From: Vreelandella sulfidaeris
Lineage (GTDB): Bacteria > Pseudomonadota > Gammaproteobacteria > Pseudomonadales > Halomonadaceae
DNA length: 64,000 nucleotides
Assembly: GCA_007182875.1 (NCBI GenBank)
Contig: AP019514.1
Location: 3,100,001-3,164,000 of the forward strand
Reading direction: 5' to 3'
Part shown: positions 24,659-34,983 of the stretch, piece by piece
Numbering within the stretch: position 1 is the first letter of the stretch
Layout of the letters: every line of letters begins with the position of its first letter
The notes under the pieces: generated by a model
What the model saw: only the letters and a program-made list of their open reading frames with translations
Database searches by the model: none
Told to the model about the DNA's origin: nothing
Translations under genes and position numbers: made by a program

Positions 24659-24797
24659 TCCAGGCACTCGGGCAAAGCGACGGGTCCGCCCGTGATGAGC
24701 ATGCAAGAGGATATGAGCAACGGGGAAGAGAGGCGCGCAGGCCAAGAAATGTTATGCTGCGCAACTTACCTTTCGTCGCCTAGATGAGGAGAGCAGC

Positions 24798-25217
24798 GTG
24801 AAAGCACGGGTAAAATGGACAGAAGGCCGTCAATTTGTGGCGGAATCCGGCAGCGGGCATAGCGTTGTGATCGACGGCCCACCCGACCATGGAGGCCGCA
24901 ACACGGGCCCCCGGCCCATGGAAATGTTATTGATGGGCATGGGCAGCTGCACCGCTTTTGATATTTTAAATATTCTTGATAAAGCACGTGCTGATGTCAC
25001 CGACTGTGTAGCTGAGCTAGATGCCGAACGCGCCGATGCAGTGCCCGCTGTCTTTACCAAGATCCATGTCCATTTCGTGGTAACCGGACGCGCACTGAAA
25101 GAGAAGCAGGTTGCACGCGCGGTGGAACTCTCCGCTGAAAAATATTGCAGTGCGTCAATCATGCTCGTCAATGGCGGCGTAGAGATCACGCACTCCTTTG
25201 AGATTATGGAGGCTTGA
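24798..25217 (+). CDS. OsmC family protein (YhfA-like)
   Basis: Intact, 139 residues. OsmC/Ohr-fold protein. Seen: VKWTEGRQFVAESGSGHSVV, RNTGPRPMEMLLMGMGSCTA with the first family cysteine, and SAEKYCSASIMLV with the second. The GSC(T/S)A...YC pattern is the thiol pair used for peroxide reduction in the superfamily, but this YhfA-like subgroup has no established substrate. GGAGAGCAGC just before the ATG is a good ribosome binding site. Confidence 0.88.
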   Translation: MKARVKWTEGRQFVAESGSGHSVVIDGPPDHGGRNTGPRPMEMLLMGMGSCTAFDILNILDKARADVTDCVAELDAERADAVPAVFTKIHVHFVVTGRALKEKQVARAVELSAEKYCSASIMLVNGGVEITHSFEIMEA

Positions 25218-25478
25218 GCCGCTTTTGCGCGATCAGTGCTTAGCGCCCTCGCCTCGCCTCGTCGCTCATTTAACCGTGGCGGCAAAAAAAGTAGTTCAGT
25301 CGGATGCAACCCGCCGCCTGGACGGGCATAATACGCCCGCTCGTTTCTCCTTCAACTGCGCCGTGACGGCTCTGCTTGGTTGCCTGGCAGGGTTACACCG
25401 CAGCGATGGTGACAACGTCTTATCGGTTCCGGCGCTGGCTCGTCGGGGTGTCTTCATCTGCCATAAGGAGGTTCGGAC
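25218..25478. other. 261-bp spacer between the OsmC-like gene and speD
   Basis: An open frame of about 90 codons runs through it and overlaps both neighbours, but its composition (many R, S, P, C and no family features) does not look like a real protein. A short CGGGC/GCCCG inverted repeat around 25325 surrounds a CATAAT. The region probably carries the speD promoter and leader; speD has a strong AAGGAGG at 25464-25470. Confidence 0.4.
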
Positions 25479-26272
25479 ATGACAGACAATCTCCGACTCC
25501 ACGGGTTTAATAACCTGACAAGCTCGTTGAGCTTTAACATTTACGACATCTGTTACGCCAAAACCGAAGAGCAGCGTGCGGCTTACATCGACTATATCGA
25601 TGAGCTCTACAACGCCGAGCGTTTGACGCAGATTCTTAAAGACGTTACCAATATTATTGGTGCTCATGTACTCAACATCGCCCGCCAGGACTACGAACCT
25701 CATGGCGCCAGCGTAACGATCCTGATTGCCGAGCATGAGCTGGATGACACAGCGCCTGAGCAAATCAAACCGGGCCCGGGCCCGCTGCCGGAAAACAGTG
25801 GTCGGTCACTTGGATAAAAGCCACGTGACGGTGCACAGCTACCCTGAATCGCACCCTGATAACGGCATCAGCACATTCCGGTTGGACATTGATGTCTCCA
25901 CCTGTGGTCATATCAGCCCGCTAAAGGCGCTGAACTATCTAATTCACAGCTTTGACTCCGACATCGTCACCATGGATTATCGGGTGCGCGGTTTTACCCG
26001 CGATGTGGATGGCAAAAACTGTTTATTGATCATGGCATTACCTCCATACAAGATTACCTTGCTGAAGATACCAAGCATGCGTATCAGATGATGGACGTCA
26101 ATGTGTATCAGGAAAACATGTTCCATACCAAGATGCTGCTCAAAGATTTCGAACTGGATAATTACCTGTTCGGCACGTCGCGCCGAGATATTACCTTTGA
26201 AGAAGCGCGAGACATTGAGAGCCGTTTGCGTAAAGAGATGCTTGAGATTTTTACTCCCGCAATTTGGATTAA
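25479..26272 (+). CDS. speD: S-adenosylmethionine decarboxylase, frameshifted
   Basis: Pyruvoyl-dependent SAM decarboxylase that supplies aminopropyl groups for spermidine. Seen: [19 protein letters not shown] at the N-terminus, the self-cleavage site region [18 protein letters not shown] (the serine after LDK becomes the pyruvoyl group), [20 protein letters not shown], and [20 protein letters not shown]. Breaks near 25790, 26040 and 26250; the last restores the C-terminus EIFYSRNLD, giving about 264 residues as in E. coli. Confidence 0.94.
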
Positions 26273-26290
26273 ACCCAGTCTCTGCATGCC

Positions 26291-26318
26291 AAAAGCCAGC
26301 TAACTGCTGGCTTTTTTT
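26291..26318 (+). terminator. Rho-independent terminator after speD
   Basis: A 10-bp stem AAAAGCCAGC (26291-26300) with its complement at 26306-26315 and a run of seven T. Confidence 0.88.
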
Positions 26319-26363
26319 ATGTATCAACTGGATATAGCGTCAACGCAAAGTACCTGCCTAACA

Positions 26364-26445
26364 TGTCATTGCGAGGAGCCTGCGACGAAGCAATCTCTAC
26401 GGTGGCCACTTAAGCCAAGATCGCCGCACTACACTCACGATGACA
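26364..26445. repeat. imperfect palindromic interspersed repeat (TGTCATTGCGAGG type)
   Basis: The element begins TGTCATTGCGAGGAGC and ends with the complementary ACTCACGATGACA. Inner arms GACGAAGCAATCTC and AGATCGCCGCACTAC are partly complementary. This terminal sequence is familiar from palindromic intergenic repeats in many bacterial genomes. It occupies the convergent spacer between speD and lpxL, a typical position for such elements. Confidence 0.7.
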
Positions 26446-26462
26446 GGCTGGGCTATTGCGGT

Positions 26463-27376
26463 TTAATAAACGCCTGGCTCGCCTTCAGGGCGGGTCTTGA
26501 AGCGTCGGTGCAGCCAAAGATACTGCTCTGGGTGCTTGCGAATGGCTTGTTCAATAAACTGGTTGACCTTTGTCGCGTCGGCGACCTCATCATCGCTCGG
26601 AAAATTCTCCAACGCAGGTAAGCTTTCAATTGTATATGTCGCGTTATCGGGGTTGCGGTGAAACATCATCGGCACCACCGGCGCGCCGGTCATCCGCGCA
26701 AGCTTGGCTGTTAAGCGAATCGTCGCGGCCTGCTGGCCAAACAAGGGCGCAAACACACTCACATCACGGCCAAAATCCTGATCGGGTGAGTACCACACCA
26801 TACGGCCCGCCTTGAGCTGACGGACCGCCCCGCGCAGATCATAGCGGTCAATCGCAACACCAAAGTTGCGTCCGCGAGCGCGAGTCATAAAGCGCTCAAA
26901 CAAAGGATTATTGTGCGGGCGATAGACCGCATCGGCAGAGAAAATAGCGCGTGCAGGGCACCGCCCAAATCGAGAGAAGAGAAGTGAACGCCGACGATGA
27001 TAACGCCTTTGCCTCGTGCTTGCGCGCGGGCCATGTGCTCTTCACCGATATAAGCGACTCGATGGCGCAGGCTTTCGCCGTCGCGGCACCAGCCCGTCGC
27101 GGTTTCAACAAGACCAATGCCATTAGCGATGAATGAGTCTTTAACTAGCTGCCGCTGTTGCTCGGCGTTTTTTTCGGGGAAGCACAGCGCTATGTTGGTG
27201 TCGGTAATATGCCGCCGCCGCTTGGCAAAGCGCCAGGCGAGTAACCCAAGCCCTTTACCAATGGCCATTTTTAATCGCCAAGGCAACCAGGCGGCGACAT
27301 ACATAGCGCCGATTCCGAACCAGGTAGGCCAGTAACGCGGGTGGGCGAATGAGCGGGGATAACGTGATTTCGACAT
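26463..27376 (-). CDS. lpxL: lipid A biosynthesis lauroyl acyltransferase, one frameshift
   Basis: Inner-membrane acyltransferase adding a secondary acyl chain to Kdo2-lipid IVA. Seen: HPRYWPTWFGIGAMYVAAWL near the N-terminus, the catalytic HX4D-type motif GVHFSSLDLGGALH, YSPDQDFGRDVSVFAPLFG and QYLWLHRRFKTRPEGEP at the C-terminus. The break near 26940 joins HALF to YRPHNNPLFERFM. About 304 residues. LpxL versus a paralogous LpxM/P is not certain from sequence alone. Lies 12 bp downstream of alr. Confidence 0.87.
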
Positions 27377-27388
27377 AGAACCAACCGT

Positions 27389-28486
27389 TTAAACAGAACG
27401 CCCATGATAACGCCGCGGTGCCCGGGGCAGTACCCCGTCAGCAGCGTATAGCTGATCGTATCGCAGTAGCGAGCCACTTCATCCACCGGCAGTATCACGC
27501 CGTTACTGGCTCTACCCCACAACACGACTTCACTGCCAATCACGGCATCGGGTACGTCCGTGACATCCACGGTGAGCATATCCATAGAAACCTTACCGGC
27601 AATGGCGCAGCGCTGGCCGTTCACCAGTACCGGCGTGCCGTCGCGTGCATGACGGTCATAGCCGTCGCCATAGCCACAGGCCACTACTGCAATACGTGAA
27701 CGCCGCGGTGCACGCCAGCGCCCGCTGTAGCCGACGGGCTCGCCCTCTTCTAACTCCCGCATGGCAATGACTTCTGAGCGCAGGGTCATCACCGGCTGCA
27801 GTTGCTGGTGATGTCATTGGCGACTTCCAAAGGGTCGCTGCCATATAGCATTACACCCGGTCGGTTCCAGTCACCATGCGCAACCGGCCACGCCAGCGTA
27901 GCCGGGGAATTGGCTAGGCAGAGCGGCGCATCCAGTTCCTTGGCAAGTCCCTGAAGGCGTGCCATTTGTTGGTTGAAATAGCGACTATCTTGCAAGTCGG
28001 CGGTGGCAAAGTGGCTCATGAGGTGAAGTGCCGTCACATTCGGCGCTGCGCTAAGCTTGCGCCAGATGGCAGCAGCCTCTTCGATGGCAAAGCCCAAGCG
28101 ATGCATACCTGAGTCGACTTTTAACCACACTGGAATAGGCTGGCTCGGCGTCGCCGCCAAAGGGCATCTATCTGCCACTGACTGTGTACCGCGATCCAAA
28201 AGCCGTGGGCATCCACAAGCGCCAGCTCATCGGCGCTAAAAATACCTTCTAGCAATACGATGGGGTGGTAACCCCACCCTGGCGCAGGGTGATCGCCTCT
28301 TCGATACAAGCAACGGCAAACGCCGGAGCATCGCGCTCAAGCGCTTGGGCGCACGCTAGCGCACCATGACCGTAAGCATCGGCTTTGATAACGGCCACTG
28401 AGCGGCTTTTTTGGCGCGCAGCGGCACGCTAATTGATAATTATGACGCAGCGCGTCCAGATCAATATCAGCCACAAGGGGGCGCAT
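27389..28486 (-). CDS. alr: alanine racemase, multiple frameshifts
   Basis: PLP enzyme making D-alanine for peptidoglycan. Seen: [19 protein letters not shown] at the N-terminus, the PLP lysine motif [14 protein letters not shown] (after repair near 28410), [22 protein letters not shown] and [10 protein letters not shown]. The C-terminal domain has [34 protein letters not shown] with the catalytic-tyrosine region, and [15 protein letters not shown] after repair of the last break near 27430. About 366 residues. Starts at 28486. Confidence 0.93.
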
Positions 28487-28511
28487 ATGCTCTCTCACTT
28501 ACCTGTTTCAG

Positions 28512-28571
28512 CATCAAAAACTCAAGCAATAAAAAGTGCAACAATAAAAAGTACAACAATAAAAAGCCGAG
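28512..28571. repeat. 15-bp tandem repeat, four copies
   Basis: Units begin at 28512, 28527, 28542 and 28557. Copies 2 and 3 differ at one base (CAATAAAAAGTGCAA and CAATAAAAAGTACAA); copies 1 and 4 are more diverged. They fill the spacer between rpoS and alr. Confidence 0.75.
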
Positions 28572-28647
28572 TAAGCGCTCAATGGCACTCGCCCGGCTTC
28601 AGGGGTGTCGCTTTCTATCGTTCGTTTAGCTTTCTAACAAACGTCGC

Positions 28648-29621
28648 CTACGTTTCAAACAGAGCTTCCAGGGAAAGGCCCTGTTTTTCTAACGAGCGGC
28701 GCAGTTTTTTGAGAGCTTCCACTTGGATCTGGCGCACTCGCTCGCGGGTCAGGCCGATTTCAGCGCCCACTTCTTCAAGGGTCGCCGACTCATGGCCACG
28801 CAACCCAAAGCGGCGCACTACGACTTCACGCTGCTTTTCGCTCAACTCATCCAGCCAAAGATCAACATGCTCTTTAACATCGCCATCCACTAAGCAGGCT
28901 TCTGGGCCCTGTACTTCGTCATCGGCCAAGGTGTCGATCAGCGGTTTATCGCTTTCACCTCCCATGGGGTAGTCGACCGACGACACGCGCTCATTAAGGC
29001 CGAGCATCTTTTAACGACCTCGACCGGCTTATCCAGATGATCGGCGATCTCTTCGGCAGTCGCTTCATGGTCAAATTTCTGCGTTAACTCACGCGCCGCG
29101 CGCAGATAAATATTGAGCTCTTTGACCACGTGAATCGGCAAACGAATGGTTCGCGTTTGATTCATCAACGCACGCTCAATGGTTTGTCGAATCCACCAGG
29201 TGGCATAAGTCGAAAAACGAAAGCCGCGCTCGGGGTCAAACTTCTCCACCGCGCGGATCAAGCCCAAATTGCCCTCTTCGATCAAATCCAGCAGCGTTAA
29301 ACCGCGGTTAAGATAGCGGCGGGCAATTTTAACCACCAGCCGCAAGTTGGATTCGATCATCCGTGAACGACCTAAAGGGTCTCCCTTTCGCGCTAAGCGA
29401 CCGTAATAGACTTCCTCTTCCGGTGTTAACAGCGGTGAAAACCGATTTCGTTGAGGGTAGATTTGCGTTGCATCCAAGCTTTGGGCCGATTGACGGTCCT
29501 CACGCCCTAGCGCTTTCTCAAAAGCATCTTCTTCTACCGTAATCTCGTTATCGGTATCTTCAAGCGCTTCCTCGGCAGCATCCAGGTCTACCTCCTGTAG
29601 ATCTTTCTCCAACATACTCAT
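28648..29621 (-). CDS. rpoS: stationary-phase sigma factor RpoS, one frameshift
   Basis: Sigma-38 of about 324 residues. Acidic N-terminus ([15 protein letters not shown]), region 1.2 ([20 protein letters not shown]), region 2 ([18 protein letters not shown] and [20 protein letters not shown]), region 3 ([20 protein letters not shown]) and region 4 ([20 protein letters not shown]). A single break near 29010 after EVVKR. It is shorter than RpoD and lacks region 1.1, as expected. Downstream of nlpD, as in most gammaproteobacteria, so rpoS is probably also transcribed from within nlpD. Confidence 0.95.
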
Positions 29622-29786
29622 GGCTTTACCCCTCGTTTGTCGCCTATCCGCCATTTAGAAAGTCAAAGGTGGGCGCTCAGGGCGCACACCATATTGTTAT
29701 GTGACAATTGTTGTATGACGCTCGAATTCAGCGATTCGGGCAACTTCCAAGTTAAACGCTGTTTTCTCACTCTATCGGTGAGTGCA

Positions 29787-30855
29787 CTAGCGGGAAGGCA
29801 GAAAATCCATGGGATCTTGAGGTTGCCCATCACGGCGAACCTCAAAGTGCAACCCTCACGTTCTCCGCATCACTATCACCCATCGTGGCAATGACTTCAC
29901 CCGTCTCTACCACGTCATTTTCACTGACCCGCAAACTATCATTATGTGCATACGCACTCAGGAATTGGTCGTTGTGCTTGAGGAGAATAAGGTTGCCGTA
30001 GCCCCTTACGCCACTGCCCGCATATACCACGATACCAGGGCCAGCCGCTTTAACAGGTTGCCCCTTTTGACCAGCGATATCAATCCCGGCAGTGATACTA
30101 TCGCCCTCTCCAAATTCTCCAACTACGCTACCATCGGCTGGCCACTGCCAATCAATCGTTTCAGCGGGCGTATAGGTACGCGAGGAGCGGTCTTCACTGG
30201 CACTTTGTGTGGCCGGAGCCGCTTCGGGCTGTGTTTCGGGTTCAGATTCTTGTGGCGGCTCTGGTTCGGATGCTGGCTGAGGCTCTGACTGCTGAGCAGG
30301 TTCAGGATCAGCAGCCGCGACGACTTCAGGCTCCGGCGTCGAAGCAGGCGTGTCGCTAGAAGATTCCGCTACTTGTTCAGCCGCATCGACGGCGTCGCGT
30401 TCAGCAGTCAGGCGCTGGTTGCGCTGAATGGCTGATTCGTCAGGCAACAACCAATCGAGTTCCTGGTCATTACTGGCCACTGAAGCCGCCTGAGGATTCA
30501 GTCCGGTTGCTACCGCACCACCGCCACCAGAGGAGCTTTCAGCCGGCTGGTTACTTGCGGTAGCCATTGACGCGGCATCTTCACGCAGGGCAATGGTTTG
30601 CCCTGGCCGAATTTGGTAAGGCGCATCAATGTTATTGATTGCCGCCAACTGCCGATAATCCAAATTGTGCTGCCATGCAATGCCATACAGGGTATCACCC
30701 GCTTTGACGGTGTATTGGGGCGAGTTTTCCAGCGCCTGGCGGGCTTGGCTTAAATCGCGCACCTGGGGGCTCCCACCTTGTTGGCTGGCACAGCCAGCAA
30801 TGGCAAAGGCCAGCACCGACATCATGAGTATTTTAAGTTTGTAACCTTTATGCAT
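29787..30855 (-). CDS. nlpD: NlpD lipoprotein, amidase activator, one frameshift
   Basis: Outer-membrane lipoprotein that activates cell-division amidases. The signal sequence ends in lipobox FAIAGC. A LysM domain (QYTVKAGDTLYGIAWQHNL) follows, then a low-complexity E/P/Q/S linker and a degenerate LytM/M23 domain (GIDIAGQKGQPVKAAGPGIV, VYAGSGVRGYGNLILLKHND). One extra G near 29853 displaces the true C-terminus RLHFEVRRDGQPQDPMDFLP. The ATG at 30855 has AGGAG upstream. Located between DUF368 and rpoS. Confidence 0.92.
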
Positions 30856-30862
30856 ATAACCC

Positions 30863-31821
30863 TTACTCCTTTTCAGCGCCAAGCTTGGTATCGGTTGGTC
30901 GACGATCTGCGTGCCGATTGAGTAGCACTACAATAAGCGCACCTAAGGCCATTAGCGTGACAACGCCAGCCACTTGCGCCGAATCACCGGTTAATACGGC
31001 ATAGTCAGCGGGTAGCAAATAACGGTGTTCCAGAGGAATCATTTGTCCTTCCGGCCCCATTTGGTAGCGCAATAGTTCGCGCCAAGGCCAGAGCACCGGT
31101 AGCGAGCCGACAATAAAGCCTAGTAAAAGCTGCATAGTGGAAGTGTGGTGGCGTCTTAATAGCCAGGACAGCAACCGTGAAAACAGCGCTAAACCAACGA
31201 CGCAGCCCATTCCAAACAGCACAATGATACCCAGATCCAAACTACGAATCGCACCCATGATGGTGCCGTAGAGGCCCATTGTCAGCAACAGAAAGCTACC
31301 TGATACACCGGGTAGCAGCATGGCGCTAATCGCAATGCAGCCTGCCACCATGATGACTAGCGCCTCGTTACCCAGCAACAGTACCAGCGGCATCATGCCT
31401 GGCAAGGTTTGGGCCAGCAATAAGCCCGCTAGCAACGGTAACAAGTACCAGAGTTTCCAGCCGACACTTGCTTGCCCAACCACCAACGCTGAGGCGGCGA
31501 CCAAGCCAAAAAAGAAACCATCCAGCAGTAGCGGATGCGCCGCCATTAACCACAGCGCCAGATGCGCGACACTAAACAGGCTAACCGCCACACCGGCTAA
31601 CAGCGGCACGAGAAAGGCGAGATTCAAATGGTGACTCAGAGCCCGCCAGCCTCCTTGACGCCATGCGCTAATGGCACTTGGGCCAAACTGCTTAATGGTG
31701 TTAATCAGCTCTTCATAAATACCGCTAATAAACGCAATCGTACCTCCTGACACGCCGGGTACCGCATCGGCGGCCCCATCCCTGCGCCTCGTAAAAATAT
31801 TCCCAAGGTTCGCCGCTTCAA
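30863..31821 (-). CDS. DUF368 integral membrane protein
   Basis: About 319 residues of polytopic membrane protein. Hallmark N-terminus after repair: LGIFLRGAGMGAADAVPGVS then GGTIAFISGIYEELI, and an internal GVSGSFLLLTMGLYGTIM. DUF368 proteins have been linked to polyprenyl-phosphate recycling in some bacteria, an established-knowledge hint not testable here. As sequenced, its frame appears fused to pcm, but restoring one G near 31775 and one C near 31845 gives a TTG start at 31821 overlapping the pcm stop (TTGA). Confidence 0.85.
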
Positions 31822-32494
31822 TCCACCACTCCTTGTAGTAGGGTACAAAACGCACGGGCTCAAGCCGGCGTTTTTCAAAGGCACTGCCAATGCGCTTTAC
31901 TTGTGTAAGCCATTGGCTACCATCAAGCTCTTCTAACGGGGCAATCAACACCCCGTCGTGACTCAATTGTTCTAATAGCGATGTGGGTAGCGTCTGGGCA
32001 CAGGCGGTCAATAAAATCACGTCAAACGGTGCCACTTCAGGCCAACCATAACCGCCGTCCGCCACCGCTAACGTGGCCGGTGCCGCTAGTCGTCGCAAGC
32101 GCTCCGCTGCCCGCTCGTGCAGCGCACTGATACGCTCAATGGAGTACAGTTGCTCGACCAACCGGGACAGAATTAATGTTTGGTAGCCGGAACCCGTGCC
32201 CAATTCCAATACTCGATGCGGTGCGGCGCGCAAGACAAGCTCTGTCATGCGCGCCACAATGAACGGTTGCGATAACGTTTGGCCAAAGCCAATCGGTAAA
32301 GCGGTATCTTCATAAGCGCGATGCGCCAACGCCTCATCGACAAACAGATGACGCGGTTCATTGGCCATAATCTCCAATACGCGAGCATCGGTAATACCTT
32401 GTTGCATGAGGCGCTCGACCATACGGTCACGGGTGCGCTGAGAGGTCATACCGCGACCACGCAGTTCACCTGGGGAAATATCAGGCAAAAACAT
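31818..32494 (-). CDS. pcm: protein-L-isoaspartate O-methyltransferase
   Basis: Repairs isoaspartyl residues in aged proteins. Seen: [40 protein letters not shown] and the SAM motif [18 protein letters not shown]. After repair of a C run near 31845 it ends RFVPLLQGVVD at 31818, the family's normal end. An ATG at 32494 with AGGA upstream overlaps surE by 14 bp; the alternative is ATG 32449 (MTSQRTRDR). Between surE and DUF368 on the same strand. Confidence 0.93.
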
Positions 32495-33228
32495 CCAACC
32501 AATCCTGCACATCATTACGCGCGGGGTGGCGCGTTAGGTCTGTTTGTAGAGGGGTAATCGACACATACCCCGCTTCGATGGCGGCAAAATCTGTATCTTC
32601 CCCATCATCGGCGTTCGCTGCTACGGGCGCAATCCAGTAGCGCGTACGCCCACGAGGATCTTGAACCGGCAATGGTTTCTCTGCCGGTCCTCGATAACCT
32701 AATCGAGTAACCTTAACGCCTTTAATTTCCTCCCAGGGCACATCGGGCACATTGACATTGAGCAGCGTACGCGGCGGTAAAGAAAGCTGATCCGCGGCAC
32801 CAATCAAGGTGGCGGCGACTCTTGCCGCAGTAGCAAAATGGCGCTCTCCACACAGCGACATGGCAATGGCGGTCATACCTAGATTGCGCCCTTCCATGGC
32901 CGCCGCGACGGTCCCAGAATAGAGCACATCATCGCCCAGATTACTGCCGTGGTTGATGCCGGAGATAACTAGATCTGGTTTTTCGTCCCATACGCCGTTA
33001 ACACCTAAATAAACACAATCAGCGGGCGTTCCATCAACACTATAAAAACCGTTGTCGAGCGGCATCAACGAGAGTGGCCGTGATAAAGTGAGCGAATTAC
33101 TGGCGCCGCTACGGTCTCGGTCAGGGGCTACTACACGAATATTGGCATGCGCCAGCAGTGCATCGTGCAGTGCTCGCAATCCAGGCGCGTGCACCCCATC
33201 ATCATTTGAGAAGCAGTAGTCGCCGCAT
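32481..33228 (-). CDS. surE: 5'/3'-nucleotidase SurE, one frameshift
   Basis: Stationary-phase survival phosphatase for nucleoside monophosphates. The N-terminal [20 protein letters not shown] appears after repair near 33210 (start MRRLLL). Also visible: [31 protein letters not shown] and [20 protein letters not shown]. About 249 residues. Head of surE-pcm-DUF368-nlpD-rpoS. Confidence 0.95.
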
Positions 33229-33363
33229 GGCGGGCTCCCCTATTCATAAGCTCAAAAGCATAAGTGCGAAACGTGGCGGCTCATATCCATCACTTTTACT
33301 AACCTTTCTGACTACTTATAACAGTTTTGACGGCTAAAGCAGCTCACCACTATCAATTCAATA

Positions 33364-33420
33364 CCCTTTTTAACGCCCTCTTTTAATGCTCCCTTTTATT
33401 AATATTCTCTTTTCACCACC
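33364..33420. repeat. weak pyrimidine-rich tandem repetition
   Basis: CTTTTTAACGC, TCTTTTAATGC and CCTTTTATTAA follow one another with a 13-bp period in the truD-surE spacer (33229-33421). The similarity is low and may be chance in a T-rich leader. Confidence 0.3.
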
Positions 33421-33421
33421 A

Positions 33422-34452
33422 TCAGTTCGCCACTAGCAGCTCTCCAAGCACGGCAGTGGCAAAACTACCGCGCGGCAAGACAAACGAAAGCCTAACGGCA
33501 CCCGTCTCCCAGGCAAGCTGTGGTTCGAGCAGGCGCATACGCAGTGCGCGGCGTGCTTGCTTTACCCCACTGCGCTCCAGGCCACTACAAAGCGCGGGAT
33601 GCTGCTGCAATAACTGTGCTTCGTAGCTAGCAGCGTCACCCTGGCCAGCACCGCCAACGCCCCAAAGCACGCCGGTGGGATGAACATCCAGCGCAGCCGC
33701 GCGAGCCATGAGCGTCGCATCAGTGGCGTCAATACTAAACACGCTTTGCGTGCCGTCCAGCATTAAGGTATCGCCCGCCAGGGGCTGCGACCATGTATCA
33801 TCCGTAATGCGTGCACTGAGTAGTTCATTGAACAAAAGCTGCGTGCTGTAGAGAGCATCATACCTTGCCGATCGTCACGTTTACGCCAACCTCGGTTAAG
33901 TAACGCTTCTGCGCGCTGAAGATTATGTCCTTTATGACCAAAACGCTGGGGCCCAAAATAGTTAGGCACGCCATACTGACATAGTGCCTCCCAGCGGCCG
34001 GTAAAATCTTCGCTTTCAGTGGCTTCACCGCTAAGGCGCAAGACAAACCGGTTAGTGCGATGCACACCGCGTTTAAGCTTACGCGGGTGGCGCACCTGCT
34101 CAACGACAGTGATCCCTTGCGCGTTAAGCGAATGCGCGAGCGATGACGGCGCATCACGACCGGGTAAATGCACACTCAACCACTGGCGGGTCACGGCAAT
34201 ACGGTCTTTCATCCCCGAGTAACCAATATCACGGGGAGTTACGTCACAAAGCGAGCCTAATATTCTTACCACATCCAGCGTGGTTTGATTGCGTTTTTCC
34301 ACTCGCAACCACAAGTGCTCGCCATGCGCCTCGGGCGTAAAATCAAGCTGTTCATCGACCCAAAAATCTTCCGGCTTCGCACGGTACTGACCCGGTTTGG
34401 GCGGACCCAATTGAGCGTCCAAACAGCGCTGCCACTCAGGCATATTAATCAT
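33422..34452 (-). CDS. truD: tRNA pseudouridine(13) synthase TruD, one frameshift
   Basis: Makes pseudouridine 13 in tRNA-Glu. Seen: [40 protein letters not shown], the catalytic [19 protein letters not shown], and [18 protein letters not shown]. The frame breaks near 33830, continuing [17 protein letters not shown]. About 343 residues. The ATG at 34452 (MINMPEW) overlaps the ispF stop; ATG 34443 is the alternative. Classic truD-ispF-ispD-ftsB order. Confidence 0.94.
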
Positions 34453-34933
34453 TAAGCGCCTCTGCACGATCAAGCAACACCACTGCCTCAGCAGCAATGC
34501 CTTCACCGCGCCCGGTAAACCCCAGCCGCTCGGTGGTCGTGGCTTTTACGTTGACCTGATTTAGCGCAATGCCGAGATCAGCAGCAATGACGGCCCGCAT
34601 TGCCTCGATATGAGGCGCCATTTTAGGTGCTTGCGCCATCAATGTGGCATCAAGGTTAACGACGCCATAGCCTTGTTCCTGAACAAGGCAAACCACATGG
34701 CGCAACAGCTTACGGCTATCGGCCCCCGCCCATGCTGGGTCAGTATCGGGGAAATGGTGGCCAATATCGCCCAGTGCACAGGCCCCCAATAATGCATCGC
34801 TAACGGCGTGTAACAGCACATCGCCATCGGAGTGGGCCACAAAGCCGTGTTCAAATGGCAGCTTGATGCCACCGATCATTAGATGATCGCCGGGGCCGAA
34901 ACGGTGCACATCAAATCCGTGGCCGATACGCAT
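34445..34933 (-). CDS. ispF: 2-C-methyl-D-erythritol 2,4-cyclodiphosphate synthase
   Basis: Intact, 162 residues. MEP-pathway enzyme. Seen: [20 protein letters not shown] with metal ligands D and [32 protein letters not shown] and [15 protein letters not shown]. Downstream of ispD (50-bp gap) and overlapping truD. Confidence 0.97.
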   Translation of the reverse strand: MRIGHGFDVHRFGPGDHLMIGGIKLPFEHGFVAHSDGDVLLHAVSDALLGACALGDIGHHFPDTDPAWAGADSRKLLRHVVCLVQEQGYGVVNLDATLMAQAPKMAPHIEAMRAVIAADLGIALNQVNVKATTTERLGFTGRGEGIAAEAVVLLDRAEALND

Positions 34934-34983
34934 TATAAGCTCCTATTTATTTAGCTCTTTTAATCAACATCTGCTTATTAAGC

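Noticed and set aside
25198-25482. A 94-codon open frame between the OsmC-like gene and speD
   Set aside because: It overlaps both genes, has no recognisable motif, and its composition resembles random translation.
30863-32515. Single long frame suggesting a Pcm-DUF368 fusion protein
   Set aside because: Two homopolymer deletions explain it; restored frames give the normal end of Pcm and the normal start of DUF368 with a TTGA overlap.
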